Assembly (NCBI RefSeq): GCF_900055185.1
Contig: NZ_FIZX01000001.1
Location: 1,550,001-1,614,000 of the forward strand
Source: Grimontia celer
GTDB lineage: Bacteria > Pseudomonadota > Gammaproteobacteria > Enterobacterales > Vibrionaceae
DNA length: 64,000 nt
Reading direction: 5' to 3'
The notes beneath the pieces are model-generated. The model was not told the origin of the DNA, made no database searches, and saw only the letters and a list, made by a program, of their open reading frames with translations. Both the position numbers and the translations under genes were made by a program. Shown here piece after piece: positions 38,715 to 48,121 of this stretch (within the stretch, counting starts at the first letter, position 1; each line of letters starts with the position of its first letter).

Positions 38715-39215
38715 ATGCTTCATTCTTTGATGGAACGCCTCGACCACGCATTCTCTTTTGGCAGAGTCTCTGCCCACTGCGATATTCCCTGCAAAATCTA
38801 TGATCCTGTCCACGCGCAAATCGCCGTGCTGACGATGATCCGTATGATTGACCTGCTCAACGAGCTGCCAGAACAAGATCTGACTAAGCAGCAGAAAGCG
38901 ACGTTTGCACGCCTGATTGAACAGAAAGAAGAGCACGGTAAAAAGCTAAAAGAAGAAATCCGCATTATCTGGGGTGACTATTTCAAGCAACCGCAGCTTG
39001 ACCAGTTTCCAGAAATCCACTCCCTGACCCATGAAATCATGATGCTGGCATCGGTGGTTAAGCAGGAATCGGACAAAGATGCGGCTCTGAAACTGTTGGA
39101 CAAAGTGAACCGCTTTGCAGAGATATTCTGGCAAACCAAAGGCGTAAAAACCTATACGGCAGATTGTCCCTATCTCCCAGAGTTGCCAACTGTGTATCCT
39201 GACCTCAAGCCCTAA
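38715..39215 (+). CDS. sodN: SodN, nickel superoxide dismutase
   Basis: 166 residues. The nickel hook HCDIPCKIY follows a 20-residue propeptide (MLHSLMERLDHAFSFGRVSA). After cleavage His1, Cys2, Cys6 and Tyr9 of the NiSOD active site are all present. The rest is the four-helix bundle. It disproportionates superoxide in the cytoplasm without iron. The S26-type maturation protease gene follows after 23 bp. Fur-like sites upstream suggest use of NiSOD when iron is short. Confidence 0.95.
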   Translation: MLHSLMERLDHAFSFGRVSAHCDIPCKIYDPVHAQIAVLTMIRMIDLLNELPEQDLTKQQKATFARLIEQKEEHGKKLKEEIRIIWGDYFKQPQLDQFPEIHSLTHEIMMLASVVKQESDKDAALKLLDKVNRFAEIFWQTKGVKTYTADCPYLPELPTVYPDLKP

Positions 39216-39238
39216 ATGCCTAAAACGAAATCTTTGAG

Positions 39239-39535
39239 ATGCTGAAAATCATGCGTATAGCGGGCTCTTCAATGAGCCCGACACTCAACACAGACGATTA
39301 CGTAGTTGCCATCCGCCAACCTAAATGGTGGCCAAAAAAGCGCGATCAGATTTACCTGTTCGACCACCCGAGCATGGGATGGATGGTGAAAAGGTTTCAG
39401 AAAACCACACTCGGCAGTTTCTTCACGTTCAGGGGTGAACACCCTTTTAGCATCAGTGAAGAAGCCATTGGCCCCATCGACAATCAACTGCCACTGTATC
39501 GTCTGGTCATGGCGGTTAAAGCAGAAGAACCATAA
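39239..39535 (+). CDS. sodX: SodX, NiSOD maturation protease
   Basis: 98 residues of the S26 signal-peptidase family: the Ser nucleophile is in GSSMSPTL (near residue 10) and the Lys in WMVKRF (near 50). No membrane anchor. Small peptidases of this type beside sodN remove the NiSOD propeptide to free His1. Two starts are possible, ATG 39239 and ATG 39251; neither has a strong Shine-Dalgarno. Confidence 0.9.
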   Translation: MLKIMRIAGSSMSPTLNTDDYVVAIRQPKWWPKKRDQIYLFDHPSMGWMVKRFQKTTLGSFFTFRGEHPFSISEEAIGPIDNQLPLYRLVMAVKAEEP

Positions 39536-39564
39536 GCCGCCTGAACCCACTCAAGCCGTCGCTA

Positions 39565-40095
39565 TTAAAACTCCAATACCCGGTTGAACACATAGCGGAC
39601 ATATCCATCGCGCAACACGGTACCGCGGGAAACAAATTCCACCGTCCAAAGGGGATAACTGTTCGATTTCAGCCCCAACGAATCAACAAACTTCATCGCT
39701 TCTGATTGGGTAAATTCCACGTCTTTTGGGAACATGTCCGCGATATCTTCTGTGGACTGATGTTCTGGCGTTTCAACGCGACAATGGAAAACCGTATTAA
39801 TCGGTTCAGGCTTGTATCGGAGAAATTTAGCGTAGAGCTTGGGATGACTTTTGATGTAAAGATCCAAGTCGTGTTCAGCCTCCCCTTTTACAGGGAATAA
39901 CGCGTTGGGAGAGAAGAATTCCTGAGTAAATGCTGCCTTGCCTGTATCGTCGATAAACCGCTTCGCGAACACCAGCGTTTTATCTTCAAGTGCCTTGCGT
40001 GAAGGACTAAACGCCTTAAAAAGCTCAATACGGTAGACCTGCCAAACACCCGATTGCGTGGTGAACACCCAATCGCCAGTCTTAAATTCAAACAT
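39565..40095 (-). CDS. Hypothetical protein
   Basis: 176 residues, no signal peptide or membrane helix. It starts MFEFKTGDWVFTTQSGVWQVYRIE, a small beta-barrel-like opening, and ends VEFVSRGTVLRDGYVRYVFNRVLEF. I recognise no domain. It converges with sodX, 29 bp apart. Codon use is like that of the neighbours, so it is probably real. Confidence 0.72.
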   Translation of the reverse strand: MFEFKTGDWVFTTQSGVWQVYRIELFKAFSPSRKALEDKTLVFAKRFIDDTGKAAFTQEFFSPNALFPVKGEAEHDLDLYIKSHPKLYAKFLRYKPEPINTVFHCRVETPEHQSTEDIADMFPKDVEFTQSEAMKFVDSLGLKSNSYPLWTVEFVSRGTVLRDGYVRYVFNRVLEF

Positions 40096-40203
40096 TCATA
40101 CCTCTTTGGCTGTTTTTTCCAGCGCTAATTCCATTGTTCGCAATGCCCTCACTGTCGCTTCAACCAATGCGACACCAACAGCATTACCTTCGACAATCTG
40201 TCG

Positions 40204-40911
40204 TCATTCTTCCCGAGGTGCTTCAGGTGAAGGGGTTGAATGGTCATCACCGGTCAGATCCTGATACGCGAATGAAAGCGCTATCACCGCTAGAATCGTC
40301 ACGTAAGCGATCACGATATTGGTGCTGACCAGCGAGTAAATTGGCGAGGAATCCGGCGCAATGAATACAACCAGTGACATTACTGGAACAAATATGATGG
40401 CGAAAACAATCGGTGCAACTATCACGACCAAAACCATAAATAAGGTTTTTTGCGCCGTTTGTTCCCAGGCATATGGAAAGGACACCCCTTTGCCCATCGC
40501 AATGGCAGGGAAAACCAGACTGAGGCGACAACCGAAGACCATGACGACAATCGCCAGCAAAATCACAAGCGGGCCAGCCCACTCAAACTGAAAAGAGCCC
40601 AGCAGATAAGGGGCACCAAGCGCGATGTAATGCAGCCAAAACCAAATCTCGATTTTGCCAATGGTAAAGCGGCCGAAGGTCGGCACTGAGTTTGGCCCCA
40701 TCAACACAATACGATGCACATTGACGGCAATAATGGTGTTGAGCACGCTCCACAACGCGTAATCAACCCACACCATGCTTGCGCTGTTAAACGAGAAGGC
40801 AGCCACTTCCAGCAGCACACTTAAAAGAATAGGAATGATTGTTACGCGGAACAATACTCCTAAATTCTTGAAGGCAAAGTTAAATGCTGAAGAGAGCACA
40901 TGTCCGAACAT
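40204..40911 (-). CDS. Multi-pass membrane protein, paralogue A
   Basis: 235 residues from ATG 40911 (AAGGA seven bases upstream). About six membrane helices. It is clearly homologous to the product at 48771-49442: both share TIIAVNVHR followed by VL-G--SVP, and RLSL-FPAIA followed later by QKT. No known function. The 5' region (40964-41019) is also conserved between the two loci. The charged tail (GDDHSTPSPEAPREE) is cytoplasmic or periplasmic. Confidence 0.82.
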   Translation of the reverse strand: MFGHVLSSAFNFAFKNLGVLFRVTIIPILLSVLLEVAAFSFNSASMVWVDYALWSVLNTIIAVNVHRIVLMGPNSVPTFGRFTIGKIEIWFWLHYIALGAPYLLGSFQFEWAGPLVILLAIVVMVFGCRLSLVFPAIAMGKGVSFPYAWEQTAQKTLFMVLVVIVAPIVFAIIFVPVMSLVVFIAPDSSPIYSLVSTNIVIAYVTILAVIALSFAYQDLTGDDHSTPSPEAPREE

Positions 40912-40963
40912 CGCATCATCCTTTTCAATCCATTGAACAGGCTCGCCATTGCAGCGAGCCACT

Positions 40964-41019
40964 GCATCCTTTCACCAAACTATCGCAATTCTTCTTACAA
41001 CTATCGTTCAAAACTAAGA
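40964..41019. repeat. Conserved upstream block, copy 1
   Basis: 56 bp upstream of paralogue A that match 49492-49547 at 46 of 56 positions by eye, including a 21-bp exact run. Probably promoter or leader DNA that was duplicated with the gene. Confidence 0.7.
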
Positions 41020-41073
41020 CGTTATGGTGAAAATTAATGCGCAAGATATCGCGATGAAAAATAAGGTCGGCCG

Positions 41074-41086
41074 AGGGTCTGTTGAC
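41074..41086. repeat. Solo tip of the MITE-like element
   Basis: AGGGTCTGTTGAC, identical to the outer 13 bp of the element at 31715-31978. No second end is seen nearby, so it may be a decayed copy or the scar of an excision. Confidence 0.45.
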
Positions 41087-41232
41087 TAAGTACCCTTCAG
41101 TAATAAAGCACAGCCGAATCGCTGAGCCTTGGTCTGGTTTTCCATGAACTGACACACCTGTTGACCACAGCCTGGAGCCACACTCTGTTTAATAACGCGA
41201 TCCACTGAATAGGCAAGTGTGTCTATACCCAT
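41086..41232 (-). CDS. Possible 48-residue protein
   Basis: ATG 41232 is preceded by AAAGGAG, three bases away. The product (MGIDTLAYSVDRVIKQ, then a part with three Cys, GCGQQVCQF and RFGCALL) has no recognisable family. It ends at the MITE tip. It diverges from the RES gene if that starts at 41250. Short, so doubtful. Confidence 0.35.
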   Translation of the reverse strand: MGIDTLAYSVDRVIKQSVAPGCGQQVCQFMENQTKAQRFGCALLLKGT

Positions 41233-41249
41233 TTTCTCCTTTATCGCCC

Positions 41250-42128
41250 ATGACAAAAAAGCCCAATGATGCTGAGATACGACGTCACTTCGGAGTGGCA
41301 AATGACGTTCCCATTATGCGTCATTCGCCAACGGAAGAAGAGATCGCGTCAAAGGGCTTTCTGGAAAAGATGTCGGAGTGTTTTGGCGTAAAAGGTTGGA
41401 TGTGGAAGGATTGGAAAGGCCGGCTACTCGCCATTATCTTTCTTCCCCCTGCCGTCGCAGGGCCTTTCAATTACTGGTACCCCAAAATAGAGCTCGCTTA
41501 CGAGTATTCAACCCCTTACATTCAGGCAGCGGGAGCCGCCGTCGACGCCTTTTCCTCAGAGTTCATTGCCTTCATCGACAACCCTTCACCTTTTGATAAA
41601 CAGTGCCAAGATTCAGAGCGTGTGATTCTTTGCCCGCAACCCATCTATCAAGGGCCAAGTTATGCGGACGGTTTGGTCTACCACAACAACATTCGACTGT
41701 ATAGAATCATCAGCACGCCTTACGCCGTCAATCCTTTGAGCTCCGGCTCGCACCTCTTTAATGGCCGATGGCACACCAAAGGGTCACACGTGCTTTATAG
41801 CGCGACAGACATGGTGCAGGCCGTTGGAGAATTAATGGCGTCAGTACCAGATAACCTTCAGGGCAGAGGCACTTTCAGCCTGATAGAAATGCAGGCAAGT
41901 GGGACCGCACTGTCAGTGTTGCCAGAGCGAAGCGCCGAGTTGTTTGCCAACCCTTCAGATATGGCAGCCACCCAGAACATTGGCGATGGTTGGTTTTCTA
42001 AACGAGAATCCTTAATGCTGTTTGTCCCCTCCCTCCTCCAGCCAGAAAAAATGAACGTCATACTCAACCAAAATCATCCAGATTTCGCCAATGTGGAAAT
42101 CACAAATATTCGGCCGTTAATGGGATAA
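41250..42128 (+). CDS. Membrane-anchored RES-domain protein
   Basis: 292 residues from ATG 41250; GTG 41217 is an alternative start with a weak AGG ahead. One hydrophobic helix lies near residues 47-65 (LLAIIFLPPAVAGPF). The C-terminal RES domain (about 145-290) shows LYRI, FNGRWHTKGSHVLYSA, GELMAS, VPS and LNQNHPDF. RES proteins are NAD+-degrading toxins usually paired with an Xre antitoxin. No antitoxin gene lies beside this one, and the membrane anchor is unusual. Confidence 0.82.
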   Translation: MTKKPNDAEIRRHFGVANDVPIMRHSPTEEEIASKGFLEKMSECFGVKGWMWKDWKGRLLAIIFLPPAVAGPFNYWYPKIELAYEYSTPYIQAAGAAVDAFSSEFIAFIDNPSPFDKQCQDSERVILCPQPIYQGPSYADGLVYHNNIRLYRIISTPYAVNPLSSGSHLFNGRWHTKGSHVLYSATDMVQAVGELMASVPDNLQGRGTFSLIEMQASGTALSVLPERSAELFANPSDMAATQNIGDGWFSKRESLMLFVPSLLQPEKMNVILNQNHPDFANVEITNIRPLMG

Positions 42129-42321
42129 ATTTTACGGTTGTAAGACAGTTTCGATAATGTTCAGGTCAATTCACAAATTCATTATTTAAAGTAATGATAC
42201 TTCTACGTTATTTGATAAATTCCCATCATTAGAAATCGACTCTTCGGGTATCAAGTTTTAGGACAAAACAGCAGTATTACCCGCCATTTCAGGTCAGCTC
42301 TCGAAAGATAAGGATGTTAGT

Positions 42322-42822
42322 TTGGAAAAATGGCTTAGAAGATACCTTGGCGCCACATTAGTCGGCGGCGGCATGATTGCAATCGTGATATCTGGCGGGT
42401 ATTTATTTTACCCCGACGTAGACACGGTATCTTACGCGCTTCTTGTCGCGGCAATGGCACTTTTCGCTTGGAGTTTCATTGCAGGGATCTTGATTCTGGA
42501 GGGGGGAACATCAAGGAACCTATACTACCAGGCCCTCGCATTGCAGCTTTTACAGATACCCATCATCTTTATCAGCGAGCTGTCATATCAATTTGCAACC
42601 GGATTTCGGCTTGAGTTTATGCTTTTCCCAGAAGACTCAAGTTTCAAATTTACATTTAACCTTGGCTCTATAAGCACGTTAAGCATTAATGAAGAGCCTT
42701 TAACGCCGATCTGGGGTGTCAACGTCGCGGCACTCATTACGTCCGTACTGATTTGGAAATGTTTTATCAATCCAAAGCAGGCATCAAACAGCGAAACTCA
42801 GGAATCGCCAGTCCAAAAATGA
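42322..42822 (+). CDS. Four-helix membrane protein
   Basis: 166 residues from TTG 42322, supported by AAGGA seven bases upstream. About four membrane helices (14-30, 38-58, 67-88, 133-150) and a hydrophilic C-terminus. No family recognised. It follows the RES gene by about 190 bp with no clear terminator between. As a membrane protein next to a membrane-bound toxin-like protein, it could be an immunity partner, but nothing in the sequence proves it. Confidence 0.7.
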   Translation: MEKWLRRYLGATLVGGGMIAIVISGGYLFYPDVDTVSYALLVAAMALFAWSFIAGILILEGGTSRNLYYQALALQLLQIPIIFISELSYQFATGFRLEFMLFPEDSSFKFTFNLGSISTLSINEEPLTPIWGVNVAALITSVLIWKCFINPKQASNSETQESPVQK

Positions 42823-42834
42823 TTTCGGCCTTTA

Positions 42835-42878
42835 TTCCAACGACCAATGAAAGCACTCTGCCGAGTTGGTCGTTGGAA
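42835..42878. repeat. Perfect 13-bp inverted repeat
   Basis: TTCCAACGACCAA (42835-42847) and TTGGTCGTTGGAA (42866-42878), 18-base loop, 12 bp past the stop of the preceding gene. No T-run follows. The rest of the 42823-43346 gap shows only AT-rich DNA and an open frame (42847-43089) without start signals. Confidence 0.55.
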
Positions 42879-43346
42879 ATCGCCCTCTGAAATATTGTCA
42901 TTTCCTCTTTGGCGTGGCGTCTTTTTAATAGGTACCGACGAAAGTCTATCAGCCGAATTTAACCTTCCCCTCTCATCATCCAAATCCATCTTGAACCGTT
43001 TGCGACAGCGCGCTTCTATCGAACAGATTACCCCCAAGATTTCCCTAAAAGACCCTTCAACCTCTGCCGTAACCAGCCCCGTTTTCTAAGCCGAAAATGC
43101 TACTACTGCCCGGTTTTTCATTCTTAGCTCGTGTAAAGGTCAATCCTTAAATTTCTTTAAGCGTCTGTTTTAAAAAAGCTAATCGCCTATTTACTTCCAA
43201 CACAAGTGTACGACCTTAGGATAGCGTCACGCGATTGAGACAGATAAGCCCCGCCGCCTCTTATTAACCTTCTCGTAACATTTAAGGTAAAGGGACAAGC
43301 ACCACCGTCAGTTGAACTCAACCTACAAAACGGGAGAACTTACGAG

Positions 43347-44384
43347 ATGAAAAGGCATATCGCGTTAACTATTGCCATTTACCTGGGACTTGCTTCACCG
43401 GCTGTTAATGCCACCACCGCAGAAGAGCTTGGCGCTATCGGGGCGTTTTGGATAACCGTGTTTACACCCAACTACACGCACACAACAAACGCTACGACCA
43501 CACTGTATAAAACCCACCAACCGCCGTCGGTCAACCTCGCCCGAGAGGCGCTGCCCTATATGGAACTGTCTGAACATGTTTACCAATCCCACGGCGCGCC
43601 ATCCGGCTGGCAATTGCGCGAAATCATCCAAGACCAAAGCATTGGTTTTCATTTGGCGGTGTATACACAGGCCGATAAAGCCGTCGTGGCATTGAGAGGC
43701 AGTGAACTCGGTAGCTCTGACTGGGTGAACGACGGCCTGTTATCAATTGGTTATGTGCCACCTCAATTTGAAACCGTGATTCGTGAATCAGCCTATCTCG
43801 CCAACAAGTACAGCGGCTATAACGTCAGTTTTACAGGGCATTCTTTGGGTGGAGGGTTAGCGACAGCAGCGGCTATCCGCACTGGAAAGCCGGCGATCGT
43901 CTTTGATGCCACAGGGGTCAACAAAGCGGTACTTCAAGAAATTAAAAACGCTATTTCCAACGACGGATACCCAAAAAGTCAATGGCGAGATAATGCCCGG
44001 GGCATCACCAACTACAACCTTGAAGGAGAATTTGTTTCAGACATGGATCTGCAGCAAGATGCCGATACCGCGGGTACGACGACTCAGCAATATGGCACCA
44101 TTTTCTACCTCTCCTCTGGGCGCTTCTTGCCGCTCCCTATTGCTAAGAACCCCGTCACACTGCACTTCACCATCCCTTTAAAAGAAGAGCTGCAGTTTCT
44201 CGCTGAACCTTTCTACCGCCGTAACATCTTTGATCACAACAGTATCGACAACGATATCGATGGCGTGCGCTCGCTGTTTTATGTTGATTGGACGGATGAT
44301 ACGGCTGACGTGATTTTTTTCTTGATCAACTATGCCGGGAACTCTCTTGCAAGCCTGAATGCAGATATCTTTAGAGGGAAATAA
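43347..44384 (+). CDS. Secreted class 3 lipase-like hydrolase
   Basis: 345 residues. Signal peptide ending VNA (about 22). An alpha/beta-hydrolase core carries the lipase box GHSLGG (near 170) preceded by VSFT, and VVALRGSELGSSDWVNDG near 110 as in fungal-type (class 3) lipases. It probably cleaves lipid esters outside the cytoplasm. Start ATG 43347 follows GGGAG. Monocistronic. Confidence 0.85.
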   Translation: MKRHIALTIAIYLGLASPAVNATTAEELGAIGAFWITVFTPNYTHTTNATTTLYKTHQPPSVNLAREALPYMELSEHVYQSHGAPSGWQLREIIQDQSIGFHLAVYTQADKAVVALRGSELGSSDWVNDGLLSIGYVPPQFETVIRESAYLANKYSGYNVSFTGHSLGGGLATAAAIRTGKPAIVFDATGVNKAVLQEIKNAISNDGYPKSQWRDNARGITNYNLEGEFVSDMDLQQDADTAGTTTQQYGTIFYLSSGRFLPLPIAKNPVTLHFTIPLKEELQFLAEPFYRRNIFDHNSIDNDIDGVRSLFYVDWTDDTADVIFFLINYAGNSLASLNADIFRGK

Positions 44385-44434
44385 ACCTGTCGCCAGCGCC
44401 CTAAACCCAAGGCCAAGGGTCGCTGGCATCTTTG

Positions 44435-44878
44435 TTAAAAGCTGGATTGACTAGGATGAGCAGGATTGAACTGGTCAAGCTGACATCTGAGCTCCACCAC
44501 GTTGCCCTCTGGGTCTTCAAGGTAGATGGAATTGCCGTAACCTTGCGCGCCATATCGGCTGGCAAAATCTTCGTGGGCAATTCCATGTGCGTCGAGGAGA
44601 TCGAGAATGCTTTGTTCAGTTACCGCTTTAATCTGAAGACAGAAATGATCCACGTTGCGATCTGATTGTGTGGGAGCGCCGCCGCCCATCTTACCCAGTC
44701 TGCTGTCCGCCACCACAATATCGATGAGTGCATTACCCGCGCGCAATTGCGTTAAGCCGGTTTCCGGTGGGGTTTCACGTTCAACCGCGCAACCCAACAC
44801 CTCAGTATAAAAGCGCAACATCTCTTCCAGTTTGGTGGTTCGCAAAACAATGTGGTCAATGGCCAACACTTGGATCAT
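44435..44878 (-). CDS. VOC-family (glyoxalase/dioxygenase-like) protein
   Basis: 147 residues from ATG 44878 with AAAGGAG upstream; the frame is open further. Metal-ligand-like positions are IDHIVL near 8, VDHFCLQ near 82 and GNVVELR near 130. The layout is a single glyoxalase I-type module pair. Substrate unknown. It converges with the lipase gene. Confidence 0.88.
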   Translation of the reverse strand: MIQVLAIDHIVLRTTKLEEMLRFYTEVLGCAVERETPPETGLTQLRAGNALIDIVVADSRLGKMGGGAPTQSDRNVDHFCLQIKAVTEQSILDLLDAHGIAHEDFASRYGAQGYGNSIYLEDPEGNVVELRCQLDQFNPAHPSQSSF

Positions 44879-45071
44879 CGTACAGCTCCTTTCGATATTG
44901 AGTGATAGCTCATTAATGATAGGAAATCGCCCTTCCCTCACAACTTAGTCACACTATGATGCGATGCGGACTTCATATTCGCTGTGCTCGTTGCAGAGCT
45001 TGTAGCACGTCTTTTTGTCATCCTGCCAGATCGTAACGATTGGTAACGATATTCAGCTTTCCCCGGTCGCA

Positions 45072-47021
45072 CTAGTACTTAAACCGACCAATAAGCCCAT
45101 CAATAGTTCTGGAAATACCTTCCAATTTCTCAACCGAACTTTTCGAGCGTATTGCACACTCACCGGTTTTGTTTGCCATATCTGTAATCAGTAAAATACT
45201 GTCACTAATGGTTTGAGAGCTCATGGACTGCTGCTCTGCCGACAACGCGATTTCATTGTTCATCTCAGAAATGGTTTGCGTCTTATTGGTGATCTTAATC
45301 AGTACCTCATCAGCATCTGCAGCAGAGGTTATCAATTGGCTCGCTTTTTCAGAGCTGTTGGCCATCGCTTTAACAGAATTCGCAGAACCATCTTGAAGCC
45401 CTTCCACAATGGTGCGTATTTCCCCGGTTGATTGCTGTGTCAAACTGGCGAGCGTTCGCACTTCATCAGCGACAACGGCAAAACCGCGCCCTTGTGAACC
45501 CGCTCTCGCCGCTTCAATAGCTGCATTCAATGCAAGCAGGTTTGTTTGCTCGGCAATTCCGCTGATAACATCCATCACTTTGCCAACTTCATTGCTGTCT
45601 GTTTCAACTTTCTGGACGATGCTTGAAGCATTCTGAATATCCTCAGCAAGCATTTCTATGCTCCGGATTGTTCCAGAAATCACCTCTTTCCCGTTTATCA
45701 CATCGTACTCAGCGTTTCTTGTTTCCGTCGACGCGTTTTCTGCGCTGACAGCGACTGCCTGAATACTCGCCGTCATCTCTGTTGCCGCTAAAGCGACACG
45801 TTGGTTTTCCTCTAATTGTTGCTCGCTCGCCTTCTGCGTTTCACTGACGGCCGTTGAAACCTTCACCAACTCGTTACGCAGTTGGGTTGTCGAATCGGAA
45901 ATCTGACGGATCAAGCTGCCTTGCTTCTCAACGAAATGGTTGAATGTCTTTGCCAGCATGCCAATTTCATCATTGCTGCGGATATGGAGGCGAGCGGTCA
46001 AGTCGCCTTTTGCCAAATCATCCATTCGCTCGCAGATCATCTTGATGGGTCTCACCAATGAACGGCTATATAAAGCGGCAGAGATACAGGAAAAAGCGAC
46101 GCAGAACAGAGCAATAGAGACAACCAAATTGCGCAATTGAATAGCCGGGGCACCAATGGCTTCAATTTCTGCCACAGCGATAATGCCCCAATCAAGAGCA
46201 CCGTTCTGGCCATGTGCCCGCATGTCAGCCATGCCAGCCATCACTTCATGACCATACACGTCGTGATATATCACGAAGGCGTTGCTGCCATCTTCTTCAG
46301 TGGCATTGAGCACATCAGATTTTACGGCGAGATCGTTGAACGCCTCATACAAGGTCTGATCAGGATCATCAGAGGCGATAACTTCACTGTCATCATTCAA
46401 AAGATAAACAAATTTATCGCCGATCACGTTGTCATTAAACGTGGAAACAATCTGCTTGATCGGAGCCATACTGACTTCCACCAATAAAACAGATGTGACA
46501 ATGGTATTGGAATCATCAGTAATGGGCGTGACCAGAAATACACTGGAACCATTCTGATAAGGCACAGAATCAGTTAAATAAACGTCACCCTGCTGAGCGT
46601 TTAATGCCGACTCGAACAAGGTAAAGACGGAAGGGTTAATATCACCCACATCCGAGCCAACGTTTTCTTGTTCGTTCGCCGTTGCTTTCACTTTTCCTCC
46701 GGGCGTAATCACCCATATATCACTTAAAAGCTTATTCGCATCAATCACTTCACTGAAATACTGTTGCACCGCCTCAGTATCATCTGATTCCAGCACATCA
46801 GCCTGCGACAAGACTTTGATATCGGCGATACGTTGGGTAAAGAAATCATCAATGCTCTCACCAACCATCACAGACTTTGTCATTAGATTCTTAGCAAGTA
46901 ATTCTCTCAGTGAATCGACCGAACTATTCACACTGATTGCTGACACAATGAATAAAGGAATCGCTGAAATACAAAATACAATTAAAGTAAACTTTACACT
47001 GATTGAGGTTTTGCGTTTCAT
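45072..47021 (-). CDS. Methyl-accepting chemotaxis protein
   Basis: 649 residues. Membrane helix at about 12-32, a dCache-type periplasmic sensor (35-300), a second helix (about 305-325), HAMP, then a full signalling domain with the conserved tip [20 protein letters not shown] near 505. It senses a small molecule and controls the CheA kinase. Start ATG 47021 follows AAGGA. The ligand is unknown. Monocistronic, with a long 5' gap. Confidence 0.95.
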   Translation of the reverse strand: MKRKTSISVKFTLIVFCISAIPLFIVSAISVNSSVDSLRELLAKNLMTKSVMVGESIDDFFTQRIADIKVLSQADVLESDDTEAVQQYFSEVIDANKLLSDIWVITPGGKVKATANEQENVGSDVGDINPSVFTLFESALNAQQGDVYLTDSVPYQNGSSVFLVTPITDDSNTIVTSVLLVEVSMAPIKQIVSTFNDNVIGDKFVYLLNDDSEVIASDDPDQTLYEAFNDLAVKSDVLNATEEDGSNAFVIYHDVYGHEVMAGMADMRAHGQNGALDWGIIAVAEIEAIGAPAIQLRNLVVSIALFCVAFSCISAALYSRSLVRPIKMICERMDDLAKGDLTARLHIRSNDEIGMLAKTFNHFVEKQGSLIRQISDSTTQLRNELVKVSTAVSETQKASEQQLEENQRVALAATEMTASIQAVAVSAENASTETRNAEYDVINGKEVISGTIRSIEMLAEDIQNASSIVQKVETDSNEVGKVMDVISGIAEQTNLLALNAAIEAARAGSQGRGFAVVADEVRTLASLTQQSTGEIRTIVEGLQDGSANSVKAMANSSEKASQLITSAADADEVLIKITNKTQTISEMNNEIALSAEQQSMSSQTISDSILLITDMANKTGECAIRSKSSVEKLEGISRTIDGLIGRFKY

Positions 47022-47480
47022 CCAACATTCCTTCTCAAAAATTCGCTATCAACGGCTATTCCTATCCTGAAATTTGGCGTTCAAATTGTTCTAAATCTTT
47101 CCAAAAACAGGCTGTCAGGAAACTGACCTTTTGAATCCCACCGTTGAAACTAGTCCACAGAAAAGAGAATGATCCGCACCGATTAGAAAATCAGGAGCAA
47201 TATGCAACCAATTTACTTAACTTGACTCACATTAGAGCCACTTCTGTCAGATAGTTTTACGAAATATGACCACATTTGCGGTCATGGATACGTTGAACTA
47301 ATTGGACAGCTACCAGTGTCTATGCACTAAAAAGAGAACGTTGTTCTCACTCCACCAGAGCGCGAGTTCACTCACCGTATTTCCTTTGCATTCATGAAAT
47401 AAGACGAACTCCTCCTTTGCTCTCAGTTAACGTTAAGAAACTAATCAATGGCTTAGTGATGGGTAACAGGGAGAACAACG
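47022..47480. other. Intergenic region with a palindrome
   Basis: 459 bp between the divergent MCP and TPR genes. It contains GAGAACGTTGTTCTC (47334-47348), an inverted repeat of six bases with a three-base centre that could be an operator. A related GAGAACAACGTT lies at 47471-47482, over the TPR start. No other feature seen. Confidence 0.45.
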
Positions 47481-47999
47481 TTGACGAAAGAGAGCAAATG
47501 GGAACGCAACCAAATTTACGCTGAATGCAATCGAGGTATTAAACTGGCCTTAGAAGGTAAGTTCGAGAAGGCTGAACAAACATATCGCACTATCATTTCA
47601 GCATTGGAAACTAACCAACAAGCCTGCCCTCCCGATGTTTATCAGCAGTTAGCTTGTGCGCTTTCCGAGCAGAATAAAAACGAAGAAGCCCTCACCTTTC
47701 ATCAACTGGCCTTCCAGAAGATGCAGGAAGCATCATCCAATGAACCGACGCTGAGAGTGGGCAGATTCTTCCTTACCGAGCAACTCAATAAAATGAAGCG
47801 CTATGAGGAAACACTGACCTATTTGGAAGGGATCTCCAAAGAGCCGTTACTGCTGTGCATTGAAGCCATGGCAAGACGTGAACTCGGGCAAACCGAAGCC
47901 GCCAATGTGATAGCGAAGGAAGCGCTCGCGCTATGCGAATCAGAACAACAAATTCAGGGGATATCGGCAAGGCTCCACAAAGCAGGCTTTCAGGTTTAA
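47481..47999 (+). CDS. TPR-repeat protein
   Basis: 172 residues from TTG 47481 with GGGAGA upstream. No signal peptide. Tetratricopeptide-like helices run through the whole length (NRGIKLALEGKFEKAEQTYR, ACALSEQNKNEEALTFHQ). Such proteins serve as adaptors; no specific partner is visible. Monocistronic. Confidence 0.78.
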   Translation: MTKESKWERNQIYAECNRGIKLALEGKFEKAEQTYRTIISALETNQQACPPDVYQQLACALSEQNKNEEALTFHQLAFQKMQEASSNEPTLRVGRFFLTEQLNKMKRYEETLTYLEGISKEPLLLCIEAMARRELGQTEAANVIAKEALALCESEQQIQGISARLHKAGFQV

Positions 48000-48121
48000 C
48001 ACGATGGCTCTGTGATTAACCCTTTCTAATCGGCTGCTCACCATCGGCCTACAAACTTTGCTAGAATGCTGCCCTTTCAGACTTCACCAGCAATACAAAC
48101 TTGCACAGAGAGATGCATTTC

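Noticed and set aside
41074-41301. Transposase remnant next to the MITE tip
   Set aside because: The minus-strand frame there has no DDE-type motif or transposase-like block; a small unrelated ORF is at least as likely.
42847-43089. 80-codon open frame in the gap before the lipase gene
   Set aside because: Starts inside the inverted repeat, no Shine-Dalgarno, no hydrophobic or domain pattern.
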